Positions 7,536 to 17,095 of a stretch of DNA of 64,000 bases are shown piece by piece; the stretch's first letter is position 1, and each line of letters begins with the position of its first letter. Source of the stretch: Myxococcus qinghaiensis (GTDB lineage Bacteria > Myxococcota > Myxococcia > Myxococcales > Myxococcaceae); NCBI RefSeq assembly GCF_024198215.1, contig NZ_JAKCFA010000025.1, forward strand, positions 1-64,000, in the 5' to 3' direction. The notes beneath the pieces are model-generated. The model did not search any database. It saw only the letters and a list, made by a program, of their open reading frames with translations, and had not been told where the DNA came from. A program made the translations under genes and the position numbers.

Positions 7536-9665
7536 GTGGCCGTTGACCTGCTCCGACTCCTCCGCCTCGCCACTGTCGCCTCGCTCCTGAGCGTCGCGGC
7601 GTGCGCCACCACGTCCACCCCGCCTCCGGGCCCCAAGGTTTCCCAGCTGGAAATCGAGGGCACGAAACACGTGAGCAAAGGGGACATCAAGGACCGCATC
7701 CTCACCTCGGAGACTCCGTGGTGGGCGTTCTGGCCCTTCGGCAGCCCCCACTACTTCGACCCCAACGCGTGGCAGGCGGACCTGCGCCGCATCGAGCGCT
7801 ACTACCAGGCCCAGGGCTTCTACCAGGCGGAGGTGGTGGACAGCGCGGTGGAGCCCCAGGGCAAGAACGAGGTGAAGCTGCAGGTGCAGGTGAGCGAGGG
7901 CGAGCCCACGCACATCAGCGAAATCCAGGTGGAGGGCCTCCAGACGCTGCCGGAGCAGCACCGCAAGGAGCACCACGAGCGGGTGATGGACGACCTGCCC
8001 CTCAAGAAAGGCGACATCTTCCGCGAGGCGCCCTGGGAGGAAGCCAAGGCCCGGGTGCAGGAGCAGCTGCGCGAGCTGGGCTACGCGGAAGCCGAGGTGT
8101 CCGGCGAGGTGCAGGTGGACGTGGACACCCGCCAGGCGAAGGTGCGGCTCGACGTGAAGCCAGGCCCGCGCTACCGCTTCGGCAACACGTTCGTCGCCAC
8201 GGACGCCAACCCCCAGGTGCCGCCGCGCCGCATCATCGAGCAGGTGCAGGGCGCGCTGAAGAAGGGGGACTGGTACAGCGAGACGGCGCTGGCGGAGGCC
8301 CAGGCGCGCGTGTTCCGCATGGGCGTCTTCGGCGCGGTGAAGGTGAACCGCGGGGCGCCGGACCGGGAGTCCGCCACGGTGCCCGTCGTCGTGGACGTGC
8401 GCGAGGCGCCGTTCCGCTCGGTGCGGCTGGGCGGTGGTATCGGCGTGGACGCGGCCCGGCAGGAAGCGCGCGTGCTGGGGGAGTGGACCAACCGCAACTT
8501 CCTGGGCGGCCTGCGCCGCGTCACCCTGCGAGGCCGCGCCGGCTACGCGTTCATCCCCCACGTCCTGTCGCCGTCGAAGCAGGGGCCCGTCTTCGAAATC
8601 ACGGGCGAGTACGAGCAGCCGCGCTTCCTCTTCCGAGACTTGCGCCAGCAGACGTCGCTCACGCTGGAGAAGGGCCTGGAGCAGGCCTACGACTTCTACG
8701 GCGGCAGGCTTCAGACGGGTGTCATCTGGCAACCGCACCGCAGCTTCTCCGTGTTCCCCTCCTACAACCTCCAAATCTACCGGCTGTCGGGCCGGGTGAG
8801 CGCGGACTCGCGCGTGCCGCCCGTCGTGCTGGGCTGTGGCGCGGACACCATCCAGTGTGACGTGGCGCTGAGCTTCCTGGAGGTGGCCTTCTCGTGGGAC
8901 CGGCGGGATGACCCGGTGGAGCCTCGGGATGGCTACTTCCTGAGCCTGTCCGTGCAGAAGGGCGGCAGCATCTTCTTCGGCGACTTCAACTACATCCGCC
9001 TGCTGCCGGACCTGCGCTTCTACTACTCCTTCGGCGAGGACAAGCGCCTGGTGCTGGCGGGCAAGCTGCGCGCGGGCACGCTCAACCCCGCGGGAGGCTC
9101 GCAGAGCTCCATCGTCACGCGCTTCTTCTCCGGTGGCGCCACCTCCATGCGCGGCTTCAATGGCCAGCGCCTGTCGCCGCTGGCGGCGCTGGCCAAGCAG
9201 GAGGACCTGGACGGCGACGGCGTGCCGGAGACGACGCAGACGGAGGAGTGGGAGACGGTGCCGGTGGGCGGCAACAGCCTCGTCGAGACGTCCTTGGAGC
9301 TGCGCTACCAGATCTCCACCAGCATCGTGCTCGCGGCCTTCTGGGACACGGGCCTGGTGGGCGTGGAGGGCTTCGACTCGGGCAGGGCGCCCAAGTTGTT
9401 CGGTCCCGACCACTACCAGGCCGTGGGCTTCGGCTTGCGCTACCTCACGGTGGTGGGGCCGGTGCGCCTGGACATCGCGCGGCGACTGAATCTGGGCCAG
9501 GGATTGCCCGTCGCCACCCCGGGGTACATCTATCCGACGTCCGGAGGCTGCTTCGGCATTGGCAGCAAGTGGAAGCCCGACGGCCCCACCTCTCGCGGGG
9601 CCACCTTCGCGGGAGCGCCTGACGGTCAGTGCGCGCTGCACCTGTCGATTGGAGAGGCGTTTTGA
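7536..9665 (+). CDS. tamA: TamA/BamA-family outer membrane protein with POTRA domains and a lipobox
   Basis: 709 residues from a GTG at 7536. TamA is an Omp85 protein that works with TamB in envelope protein or lipid transport. POTRA-like repeats occupy about 30-300 (VSQLEIEGTKHVSKGDIKDR; ISEIQVEGLQTLPEQHR; FGNTFVATDANPQVPPRRII). The C-terminal half is an Omp85 barrel with LGGGIGVDAARQEAR, the lid-type motif GGATSMRGFNGQRLSP and a terminal Phe. Unusually, the N-terminus VDLLRLLRLATVASLLSVAAC reads as a lipoprotein signal with the cysteine near 25. The upstream ATG at 7479 would bury this signal. The stop overlaps the TTG of tamB (TTGA). Confidence 0.9.
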   Translation: MAVDLLRLLRLATVASLLSVAACATTSTPPPGPKVSQLEIEGTKHVSKGDIKDRILTSETPWWAFWPFGSPHYFDPNAWQADLRRIERYYQAQGFYQAEVVDSAVEPQGKNEVKLQVQVSEGEPTHISEIQVEGLQTLPEQHRKEHHERVMDDLPLKKGDIFREAPWEEAKARVQEQLRELGYAEAEVSGEVQVDVDTRQAKVRLDVKPGPRYRFGNTFVATDANPQVPPRRIIEQVQGALKKGDWYSETALAEAQARVFRMGVFGAVKVNRGAPDRESATVPVVVDVREAPFRSVRLGGGIGVDAARQEARVLGEWTNRNFLGGLRRVTLRGRAGYAFIPHVLSPSKQGPVFEITGEYEQPRFLFRDLRQQTSLTLEKGLEQAYDFYGGRLQTGVIWQPHRSFSVFPSYNLQIYRLSGRVSADSRVPPVVLGCGADTIQCDVALSFLEVAFSWDRRDDPVEPRDGYFLSLSVQKGGSIFFGDFNYIRLLPDLRFYYSFGEDKRLVLAGKLRAGTLNPAGGSQSSIVTRFFSGGATSMRGFNGQRLSPLAALAKQEDLDGDGVPETTQTEEWETVPVGGNSLVETSLELRYQISTSIVLAAFWDTGLVGVEGFDSGRAPKLFGPDHYQAVGFGLRYLTVVGPVRLDIARRLNLGQGLPVATPGYIYPTSGGCFGIGSKWKPDGPTSRGATFAGAPDGQCALHLSIGEAF

Positions 9666-12600
9666 AAGGGCGACGCTGGGCACGACGACTGCTGTTGGGC
9701 CTGCTCGGCCTGGTGGGCCTGGTGGTGCTCGCCGTCCTGGGCGCGCTCGTCTGGGTGACGTCCTCCCCGGGTGAGGGCTGGCTCGTCCGCAAGGGCCTCC
9801 AGCTGGCCAACGAGCAGTTCTCCGGCCGCCTGGAAGTGGAGGGGCTGGACCTGGCGCCTCCAGGCGCCGTCCTCACCGGCGTGAAGCTGTATGACCCGGA
9901 GGGCGAGCTGGTGGCGGAGATTGCCCGCGTCGAGGCGCGCGTTCGCCTGGGCGGCCTCCTCCAGCAACAAGTCAACCTCACCGAGGCGCGCGTGGTGCAG
10001 CCCCGCCTCTACCTGGCCCAGGACGAGCGCGGGCTGAACCTCTCCCGGGCGATTGCGCCCCGCGTGCCCAAGCCCGAAGAGCCGCCCTCCCCTCGCGGCA
10101 AGCTGCGCGTGGAGCTGAGCGAGCTGCTGCTCGAGGACGGCTACGTCGACTTCAAGCAGGAGCTTGAAGAGGGCGGCGAGCGACAGGTGCGCCTGGAGGA
10201 CTTCGACGCGAAGGCGTCCGGCCACTTCGCGGCGGCGACGCAGGGCTTCGGCGCGACGCTGGAGGCCACGGGTGCACTCGCGCTGCCCGCGAAGGGCCCC
10301 ATGCGGCTGTCGCTGAAGGGCGAGGGTGAAGAGGGCGCACTGAAGGCCGACGTGGACCTGGACCTCGCGGGCCTGCTGCTCGACGCGAGCGCCTCCGCGC
10401 AGCTTCCTCCCGAGGCCCCGCCGGGCCAGCCCGCTGGCGCGCTGAAGGCGGACGTGGACGTGCGCCGCCTCACCGTGCCGCCGGAGCTGACGCGCGGCTT
10501 TCTGCCCACGTGGCCGCTGCTGGTGCCGGTGAACCTGGTGGGCAAGGCGGGCATCGACGGAGACCTGGCTCGAGCGGACATCCAGGGGACGGCCGCGGAC
10601 GCGAAGCTGGACGTGAAGGGCGACCTGGACCTGGAGCGGATGCGCTCCACCGGCGTCTCCGTGAAGGCGCGCGACGTGGACCTGTCCGCGCTGGTGAAGG
10701 AAGGCCCGAAGACGAGCCTCTCCGCGAACCTGGACGCGAAGGGCGGCGGCACGAGCGTGGAGACGCTCGACGGCGAGGTGGACCTGACGGTGTCGCCCTC
10801 GCGCTTCCGGGGTCAGCCGCTGGGGCCCGTGGAGCTGCATGCCCGCGCCAAGGACGGGAACTACACGCTGTCGCGCCTGCTGGTGCTGGTGCCGGGCGCC
10901 TCCCTTCAGGCCAAGGGCGAGGGCACCCTCGACTCGATTCGCGTGGACGGCAGCCTGACGGCGGGCAACCTCGCCCTGCTGTCCGACACGTTGACGAAGC
11001 TGCTCCCTGGCACCGTGCCTCCGCTGTCCGGCAGCGGCACGCTGGAGTTCCGCGCGGAGGGCCCCGCGCGCACGCCGGGGGTGCTGGTCCAGGGCAACTT
11101 CACCGCGCTCTCCTATGCAGACATCTCGGTGAGGAACCTCACGCTCCAGGCCGAGGTGCCGGACGTCACCCGTCCGCTCACCACGGACGCCACGCTGGTG
11201 GTGGGCTCGCTGCGCTCCGGCGAGCGCTCCTTCCGGGACGTGTCCGCCACCATCACCACACAGGAGCGACGCCTGGAGGTCAGCGTCCGGGCCCTGGGCG
11301 ATTTGACGCTGGGCCTGGGACTGAACGGGCTGGTGGATGAAGACAACCAGGGCCTGGAAATCCAATCGCTGGTGCTCTCGTGGCCGGAGGCGACGTGGAA
11401 GCTCCAGGCGCCCACGCATGTCGGCTTCGGTGGTGGCGGCGTGAAGGTGGAGCCCGCGCTGAAGCTCGCGTCGGGCGGGCAGTCGCTGTCGGTGCTCGGC
11501 GCGCTCGCCAACCAGCAGGTGACGGCGCGCGTGGAGCTGGAGGCGGTGGACCTCACGCTGCTGCCGCGCATCGCCGTCCCGGAGGCGCTGGGCCTGGGCG
11601 GCACGGTGTCCGGCTTCGTCACCGCGAAGGGCAAGCTGCCCCGGCCGGACGCGGAGACGAAGCTGCGCTGGCAGAACGGCACGGTGAAGGGCTACGAGAA
11701 CCTCCAGCTCGCGCTGGACGCGCGCTACGTGAAGGACCGCGCCACGGGCACGCTGGCGGCGGGGCTGCCGGTGGCGAAAGTCCTCGCGGACTTCGACGTG
11801 CCGGTGCAGGGCGTGCTGAAGCGCCGCAAGGACGCGCTCTCCCTCAAGGTCGACCTGGAGGACCTGGACCTCGCCGGGGCGATGAAGCTTTTGGGCCGCA
11901 CGGAGCCGGTGAGCGGCGTGGTGGCCGGAGAGCTGCGCATCGACGGCACCGCGCGCGAGCCCCGGCTGGACTTCGTGCTGCGCGGCCGGAAGCTGAACTA
12001 CACCGCGCCTCCGCCCGGCTTCGCCCTGAAGCAGCCGTTGGATTTGGAGCTGCGCCTGGCGTCGGACCGCGAGGACGCCACCCTGGACGCGCGCCTGGAC
12101 GTGACGGGCCTGGCCTCCCAGACGTACGTGGTGCTGCACACGCCCTTCACGCTGGGCGGGATGATGGCGCGGCCTCCCACGGCCGATGACATCCTCGCGG
12201 CCTCGGTGGACCTGGAGGCGCTCATCGCTGAATTGCCCCTGGCCCAGTTCGAGGGCGTGGGCGGCCTGCAGAAGCCCGCGGGCACCGTGTCCGCGCAGCT
12301 CTCCCTCTCCGGCTCCGCGCTGGTGCCGCAGGCGCGGCTGAGCGTGAAGACCGCGGGCCTCACCGCTTATGGCCTGCCACCGGTGAACGGGCAGCTCGGC
12401 GTGGTGGGCGATGACCAGGACGTGAAGGTGACGCTGGCGGTGCAGCGGGACGAAGGGCCCCTGGCCCAGCTCGACGTGACGCTGGATGCGCCCCTGGGCG
12501 CGCTGCAGGACCAGGAGGTCTACGGACACATCCCCTTCCAGCTCAAGGGCCGCCTGGGCCCGGTGGACCTCCAGCACCTGCCCGGCGTGGCGAAGGCCCG

Positions 12601-14365
12601 CGCGACGGGCGCCGCGGAGCAGAAGGCGAGCGCCTCGGCCAAGGGCATCCAGGGCGAGCTGGCCGTGGAGCTGGCCGCGCGCGGCACGCTGGACACGCCG
12701 CGCATGGAGCTGACCGCCGGAGTGCAGAAGCTGGGCATGGGCGAGCTGGCCCTGGGACAGGCGCGCCTGCACTACGGCTACCAGAACGCGCGCTCCGCCT
12801 TTGACCTGCTGCTCACCGCGCCCGCCGGTGGCACCCTGCTGGTGGAAGGCGGCGTGGAGCTGGACGTGTCCCTGCCCGCGATTCAGCGCGGACTCAACAC
12901 CTCGAAGGCGCCGCTGGACGTGACGCTCAAGGCGCGCGACTTCGACCCGTCCTTCCTCTCCGGCGCGGTGGAGATGCTGCGCAGCATCGGCGGGTTGATT
13001 CAGGCGGACGCGAAGCTGGCGGGGACTCCGGCCGTGCCCACCTTCCAGGGCTCGCTGGCGTGGAAGGACGGCAAGCTCGGGCTGATGGGCCTGGGGGAGT
13101 ACCGCGAAATCCAGCTCGCGCTGGAGGCCAGCCGCGAGGCGCTGGCAATCAAGACGCTGTCCGCCAAGGCCGGCGGCGGCACGGTGTGGCTGGACGCGCC
13201 GCTGACGGCGACGCGCACCCAGAATGGCGAGTACGAGCTGACCAGCCCCGCGGGGAAGCCCTATCCGCTGATGGCTCGCGACTTCCCCATCGTCTTCGAC
13301 GACCAGCTCATGGCCGTGCTGAGCATGAAGGCGAAGGTGGAGGGCACGATTTCCGAGCGGCTCGTCAACCTGCGCAACGTCTCCATCCCCGAGGCCACCA
13401 TCGAGCTGCCCGAGGTGAAGCGCAAGGACCTCCAGGACCTGGAGCGCCCCGGGGACGTGGTGCTGGTGCGCAACGGCACGCCCATCGAGCGACGCAAGCG
13501 CAAACAGACACAGCAGCCCTCGCCCGGAGACCCCGAGCCGAACCAGCAGCCCACCACCGAGCTTCCGCCCGCGCCACAGTCCGAGGAGGACCTGGAGGCG
13601 GGCGACGACGAGTCGCCGCCCCCCGGGCGCGCGTACTGGGTGAACGTGAATGCGCCGCGCAACATCTGGGTGAAGGGCTCCGACCTCAACGTGGAGCTGG
13701 GGCTGTCGGAGGACTTCCGCGTCGAATACACCGACGTGGCGCGCCTCTTCGGTCAGGTGCGCGTGCTGCGCGGCCGGGTGGACGTGCTGGGTCGGCGCTT
13801 CGACGTGCAGCGCGACAGCGTCGTGAGCTTCACCGGGCCGCCGACCGTCCCGTACATCAACGTCACCGCGGAGCACCGCAACGACAGCTCCAACATCACG
13901 GTGTTCGTCACGATTCGCGGCCAGGGCCGCGACATCACCCTGAAGCCCACCAGCGAGCCGCCGCTGCCGGAGTCCGAAATCTACACGCTGCTCGCCACCG
14001 GCCGGCGCACGCTGGAGCGCGGCTCCGGCGCGTCGATGACGGCCAGCGCCCAGGCCGCCTCCGTCGTCGGCTCGCTCGTCGCCAACGAGGCGCGCAAGGC
14101 CCTGGCCGCGAAGCTGCCGCTGGACGTGCTTTCGATTGAGGCCGGCGGCGCGGGCATGGCCGGCACCAAGCTGGAGGTGGGCACCTACGTCACCGACAAA
14201 ATCTACGTCGGCTACACCGGACGCGTGGGCGCCAACATCCAGCAGGGAGAGAACTCCAACGCGGTCCGCTTCGAATACCAGTTCGGACCGCGCTGGAGCC
14301 TGGAAGGCCAGTACGGCGACGCGCGCTCGGGTGGCCTGGACCTCATCTGGACCAACGAGTACTGA
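9662..14365 (+). CDS. tamB: Translocation/assembly module protein TamB (DUF490 family)
   Basis: 1567 residues. TamB spans the periplasm as a long beta-taco groove anchored in the inner membrane and meets TamA at the outer membrane; AsmA-like proteins of this class are linked to phospholipid transport and OMP assembly. One N-terminal membrane helix (RRLLLGLLGLVGLVVLAVLG) is followed by more than 1300 residues of repetitive beta-rich sequence. The C-terminal DUF490 core includes RLFGQVRVLRGRVDVLGRRF and the near-universal PLPESEIYTLLATGRRTLER. A Pro/Gln/Glu-rich insert lies near residues 1280-1320. The TTG at 9662 follows GGAGAGG and overlaps the tamA stop. The length suits a large myxobacterial TamB. 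Confidence 0.93.
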   Translation: MKGRRWARRLLLGLLGLVGLVVLAVLGALVWVTSSPGEGWLVRKGLQLANEQFSGRLEVEGLDLAPPGAVLTGVKLYDPEGELVAEIARVEARVRLGGLLQQQVNLTEARVVQPRLYLAQDERGLNLSRAIAPRVPKPEEPPSPRGKLRVELSELLLEDGYVDFKQELEEGGERQVRLEDFDAKASGHFAAATQGFGATLEATGALALPAKGPMRLSLKGEGEEGALKADVDLDLAGLLLDASASAQLPPEAPPGQPAGALKADVDVRRLTVPPELTRGFLPTWPLLVPVNLVGKAGIDGDLARADIQGTAADAKLDVKGDLDLERMRSTGVSVKARDVDLSALVKEGPKTSLSANLDAKGGGTSVETLDGEVDLTVSPSRFRGQPLGPVELHARAKDGNYTLSRLLVLVPGASLQAKGEGTLDSIRVDGSLTAGNLALLSDTLTKLLPGTVPPLSGSGTLEFRAEGPARTPGVLVQGNFTALSYADISVRNLTLQAEVPDVTRPLTTDATLVVGSLRSGERSFRDVSATITTQERRLEVSVRALGDLTLGLGLNGLVDEDNQGLEIQSLVLSWPEATWKLQAPTHVGFGGGGVKVEPALKLASGGQSLSVLGALANQQVTARVELEAVDLTLLPRIAVPEALGLGGTVSGFVTAKGKLPRPDAETKLRWQNGTVKGYENLQLALDARYVKDRATGTLAAGLPVAKVLADFDVPVQGVLKRRKDALSLKVDLEDLDLAGAMKLLGRTEPVSGVVAGELRIDGTAREPRLDFVLRGRKLNYTAPPPGFALKQPLDLELRLASDREDATLDARLDVTGLASQTYVVLHTPFTLGGMMARPPTADDILAASVDLEALIAELPLAQFEGVGGLQKPAGTVSAQLSLSGSALVPQARLSVKTAGLTAYGLPPVNGQLGVVGDDQDVKVTLAVQRDEGPLAQLDVTLDAPLGALQDQEVYGHIPFQLKGRLGPVDLQHLPGVAKARATGAAEQKASASAKGIQGELAVELAARGTLDTPRMELTAGVQKLGMGELALGQARLHYGYQNARSAFDLLLTAPAGGTLLVEGGVELDVSLPAIQRGLNTSKAPLDVTLKARDFDPSFLSGAVEMLRSIGGLIQADAKLAGTPAVPTFQGSLAWKDGKLGLMGLGEYREIQLALEASREALAIKTLSAKAGGGTVWLDAPLTATRTQNGEYELTSPAGKPYPLMARDFPIVFDDQLMAVLSMKAKVEGTISERLVNLRNVSIPEATIELPEVKRKDLQDLERPGDVVLVRNGTPIERRKRKQTQQPSPGDPEPNQQPTTELPPAPQSEEDLEAGDDESPPPGRAYWVNVNAPRNIWVKGSDLNVELGLSEDFRVEYTDVARLFGQVRVLRGRVDVLGRRFDVQRDSVVSFTGPPTVPYINVTAEHRNDSSNITVFVTIRGQGRDITLKPTSEPPLPESEIYTLLATGRRTLERGSGASMTASAQAASVVGSLVANEARKALAAKLPLDVLSIEAGGAGMAGTKLEVGTYVTDKIYVGYTGRVGANIQQGENSNAVRFEYQFGPRWSLEGQYGDARSGGLDLIWTNEY

Positions 14366-14374
14366 CGCCGGCCG

Positions 14375-15433
14375 CTACAGCCAGTACATCTCGAAGCACG
14401 CGCCCACGGGGCCCGCGCCGCTGTTGGGCGCCATGGGCGAGCTCACCCACGCGCCGCCCACGCCGCACTGGCTCCACTGCTGGTCCGACGAGGACTGGAC
14501 GCACGTGCGCGCGGGCACGCTGCGGCCCAGCGTGGCGGAGGAGCACCACGGCCACGACTGGGTGCAGTTGCCAGGCTTCGTCGTGGTGCCCGCGGTGAAG
14601 ACGCCGGACACGCACTGCCGCCACACGGCATCCGACGAGCTCTGCACGCAGCCCAGGTTCGGCACCGTCGTGCCCGCCGTCTCCGACACGCAGCCCGACG
14701 TCGTCGGCGCGTCCCAGTTGAAGCCGCCGTCCGCGTAGCGGTGGTAGATGCTCGCCACCAGCGACGAGCCGCCCACCGTGGTGCGGCCACACTGCGTCGC
14801 GTAGGCGCCCACCCAGGGCGTGTACGTGTACAGCGCCGCGGTGGCCTTGTTGGTCGGCTTCACCGAGCACGGGTCCAACGTCGCCTTCGTCGTCCCCACC
14901 TTCCAGCCGGAGATGGTGGGCCGCCCCGCGTCCAGGTCCGTGAAGTAGCCGCGCAGCTTCTTCGCCGAACAATCAATCTGCTTGCCGAAGCCCGTGTATT
15001 GCGCGTCACACCCGCTGCTGTCCGGACAGCCACAGCCGGTGGCCTTGGCCAGGTTGGTGGAGGTGCCGCTCTGCACCAGGCTCGACTCCACCTGGATGCG
15101 CGCCAGCATGTACAGCGGGCTGATGCCGAACGCCTTGGAGCGCTCGACGATGAGCGCCGCCGCCGTCTTGTTGCTGAAGGCCGGGTCCCGGTAGTTCGCC
15201 AGATACGAGCCCTGCTGCGTCAGGAACGCCTGCACCTGCTCGGTCGTAATCCACTGGTGCCCCAGCACCTGCGCGTCCTCCAGGAGCCGGTGCATGTCGT
15301 ACTTCACCGTGGCCCGCTGGAGCACCTGCCCGGTCAGCTCGTCGATGACCTCGCCTTCTTCGTCGTCGACGACGGGACCACAGCCAACCGCCAGCAATGC
15401 GGGCACCACCAGCCACCACAGTCGCGTCTTCAT
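14375..15433 (-). CDS. Lipoprotein with endo-beta-N-acetylglucosaminidase-like domain
   Basis: 352 residues from the ATG at 15433. A lipoprotein signal (KTRLWWLVVPALLAVGC) places the protein at the membrane. Residues 30-240 resemble glucosaminidase/lysozyme-like folds: RDPAFSNKTAAALIVERSKA, then SPLYMLARIQVESSL with the probable catalytic Glu, and ASIYHRYADGGFNWD. Such enzymes cut peptidoglycan glycan strands. The C-terminal 110 residues contain a repeated motif CVQSSSDxxWxQC (twice), a likely disulphide-bonded carbohydrate-binding module. Convergent with tamB (9-base gap). Regulation may involve the two palindromes about 100 bases upstream. Confidence 0.82.
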   Translation of the reverse strand: MKTRLWWLVVPALLAVGCGPVVDDEEGEVIDELTGQVLQRATVKYDMHRLLEDAQVLGHQWITTEQVQAFLTQQGSYLANYRDPAFSNKTAAALIVERSKAFGISPLYMLARIQVESSLVQSGTSTNLAKATGCGCPDSSGCDAQYTGFGKQIDCSAKKLRGYFTDLDAGRPTISGWKVGTTKATLDPCSVKPTNKATAALYTYTPWVGAYATQCGRTTVGGSSLVASIYHRYADGGFNWDAPTTSGCVSETAGTTVPNLGCVQSSSDAVWRQCVSGVFTAGTTTKPGNCTQSWPWCSSATLGRSVPARTCVQSSSDQQWSQCGVGGAWVSSPMAPNSGAGPVGACFEMYWL

Positions 15434-15533
15434 CACGGCCTCGAGGGGATGTGCCACGCCCGCGAGGAGACCCAAGCCACCCGGCGGGCTCGGCAGGGGG
15501 GACCCCTCACGTGTAGTCGGCGCGAATGCCGAG

Positions 15534-15573
15534 ATTCAAGAATTTCTTGAATTGAAAGATTAACAGATTGTTA
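15534..15573. promoter_or_regulatory. Two palindromes in an AT-rich island, candidate operator
   Basis: A 19-base perfect palindrome ATTCAAGAATTTCTTGAAT (15534-15552; 9-base arms, 1-base centre) is followed by TAACAGATTGTTA (15561-15573; 5-base arms, 3-base centre). The surrounding 45 bases are strikingly AT-rich for this genome. They lie between the divergent starts at 15433 and 15683, so a dimeric regulator could control either gene. The regulator is unknown. Confidence 0.6.
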
Positions 15574-15682
15574 TCACGAGGCTGGATGTGGAGCGGGGAA
15601 GCGGTCATGGCGCCCCCCCCCTGTCCCGGAGTCTCGGGTCCTTGAGCCGTGCAGGGCGTGACGGGGTAGCGTGACTGTCGTC

Positions 15683-17038
15683 ATGCGCATGCACACTTCG
15701 ACGTGGCTGAAGCGATTCGCTCCTCTCACCCTCTGCCTGCTGGTGCTGGGAGGCTGCTCCAGTTCGGACGATGACGGACGTTCGCCCTCGGGAGATGCGG
15801 GCACGGACGTCTCCGACGGCGGAGGCAACGGGACGCCGGATGGTGGCGGTGGGATGCCGGACGGTGGCCCTGTCGGCACCGGGTGCATGGGGGAGACGTT
15901 CCTCACGTCCCTGGGGAAGAACCGGCTCCTCGTCGGCGCGCAGATGGAGGACAGCACGGCGGCCGGTGCACCCTTCGACGTGCACTACCTGTACGTCGCC
16001 AGTGGGCTGGTCGACTCGACGAACATCTGTACCTCGTGCACCTCGGGATGCACCACGTCCGGCACGACCTGCGCGGGTGCGTCGTGCGCGTGGTGGGGAT
16101 GCTGGCAGGACGTGTCCCAGCCGCCCGGTGCCTACGTGCGTGGCCACGTGTCCGGGGCCAAGGGGCGCCAGCAGCTCCCCTTCATCACCTACTACCAGCA
16201 GCTCCTGGGCGGCGTCGGGCCCGCGCGTGAGGGCGAGCAGCAGCTCCAGTCGCTCAACGACGTGGCCATCATGCGGCGCTACTTCGCGGACTGGCGCTTC
16301 ACGTTGCAGCAGGTGGGCAGCGAGCGCGCCCTGCTCCACATCGAGCCGGACCTGTGGGGCTATCTCCAGTTCTTCTCCAATGGAGACCCGGCCACGGTGC
16401 CCGCGCAGGTGGCGAGCGCCAATGCCACGGACTGCGCGGGGATGGCGAACAACGCCGTGGGCGTGAGCCGGTGCATGATTGCGATGGCTCGCAAGTACGC
16501 GCCCAACGCGAAGGTGAGCCTGCACGCCAGCCCCTGGTCGACTCGCACGGACGTGTACCTCAACACCAACGCGTCGTTCGATATCGCGGGGGAGGCGCGC
16601 AAGGTGGCCGACTTCCTGCTGAAGCTCGGCGCGGCGGACACGGACTTCATCGTCGTGGAGGCGTCGGACCGCGACGCGGGCTTCTACGACAGCGTCGGCG
16701 AGGACACGTGGTGGGACGCGAACAACGCCACCCTGCCCCACTTCCGCCAGGCGTTCACCTGGGCCAGCGCCATCTCCGAGCGGCTCAACAAGCCGAACTT
16801 CTGGTGGCAGCTCCCGGTGGGCAACATGAACCTGCCGAACACGAACCAGAAGTGGAAGGACAACCGCGTGGACTACTTCTTCTCGCACACGGCGGAGCTG
16901 GCCGCCGCGCACTCCGTTGGCTTCTCCTTCGGCGCGGGTGAAGGCCGGCAGACCTCGCCGGAGACCGACAACGGCAACCTGTCCACCCGAGTGAGTGCCT
17001 ACAAGCGCGCGGGGGGTCAGGCGCCCTGCGCGCCGTAG
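15683..17038 (+). CDS. Lipoprotein, probable glycoside hydrolase-like TIM barrel
   Basis: 451 residues from the ATG at 15683 (a GTG at 15671 is possible). A lipoprotein signal ends in LVLGGC, followed by a flexible Ser/Asp/Gly/Pro linker of about 45 residues typical of myxobacterial surface proteins. The globular part has barrel-like strands ending in acidic residues (ALLHIEPDLWGYLQ, AKVSLHASPWSTR, ADTDFIVVEASDRDAGFYD, NFWWQLPVGNMN), the pattern of clan-A glycosidases. The Glu in HIEPD and the Glu in VVEASD are candidate catalytic residues. Two Cys clusters (CTSCTSGC, CAWWGCW) lie near the domain start. The substrate is unknown. Confidence 0.8.
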   Translation: MRMHTSTWLKRFAPLTLCLLVLGGCSSSDDDGRSPSGDAGTDVSDGGGNGTPDGGGGMPDGGPVGTGCMGETFLTSLGKNRLLVGAQMEDSTAAGAPFDVHYLYVASGLVDSTNICTSCTSGCTTSGTTCAGASCAWWGCWQDVSQPPGAYVRGHVSGAKGRQQLPFITYYQQLLGGVGPAREGEQQLQSLNDVAIMRRYFADWRFTLQQVGSERALLHIEPDLWGYLQFFSNGDPATVPAQVASANATDCAGMANNAVGVSRCMIAMARKYAPNAKVSLHASPWSTRTDVYLNTNASFDIAGEARKVADFLLKLGAADTDFIVVEASDRDAGFYDSVGEDTWWDANNATLPHFRQAFTWASAISERLNKPNFWWQLPVGNMNLPNTNQKWKDNRVDYFFSHTAELAAAHSVGFSFGAGEGRQTSPETDNGNLSTRVSAYKRAGGQAPCAP

Positions 17039-17055
17039 CGCGACTCTGGCTCCTG

Positions 17056-17086
17056 GGTGCCTTCGAGGATTCCGCTCGGAGGCACC
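17056..17086 (+). terminator. Terminator hairpin after the glycosidase-like lipoprotein gene
   Basis: GGTGCCTTCGAG / CTCGGAGGCACC form a 12-bp stem with one T-G wobble and a 7-base loop, 18 bases after the stop codon. No U-tract. Confidence 0.7.
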
Positions 17087-17095
17087 GCGCCACTT

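Noticed and set aside
9626..13876. 1416-codon antisense ORF over tamB
   Set aside because: A GC-codon shadow (His/Arg/Gln/Leu-rich); tamB on the forward strand has clear family motifs.
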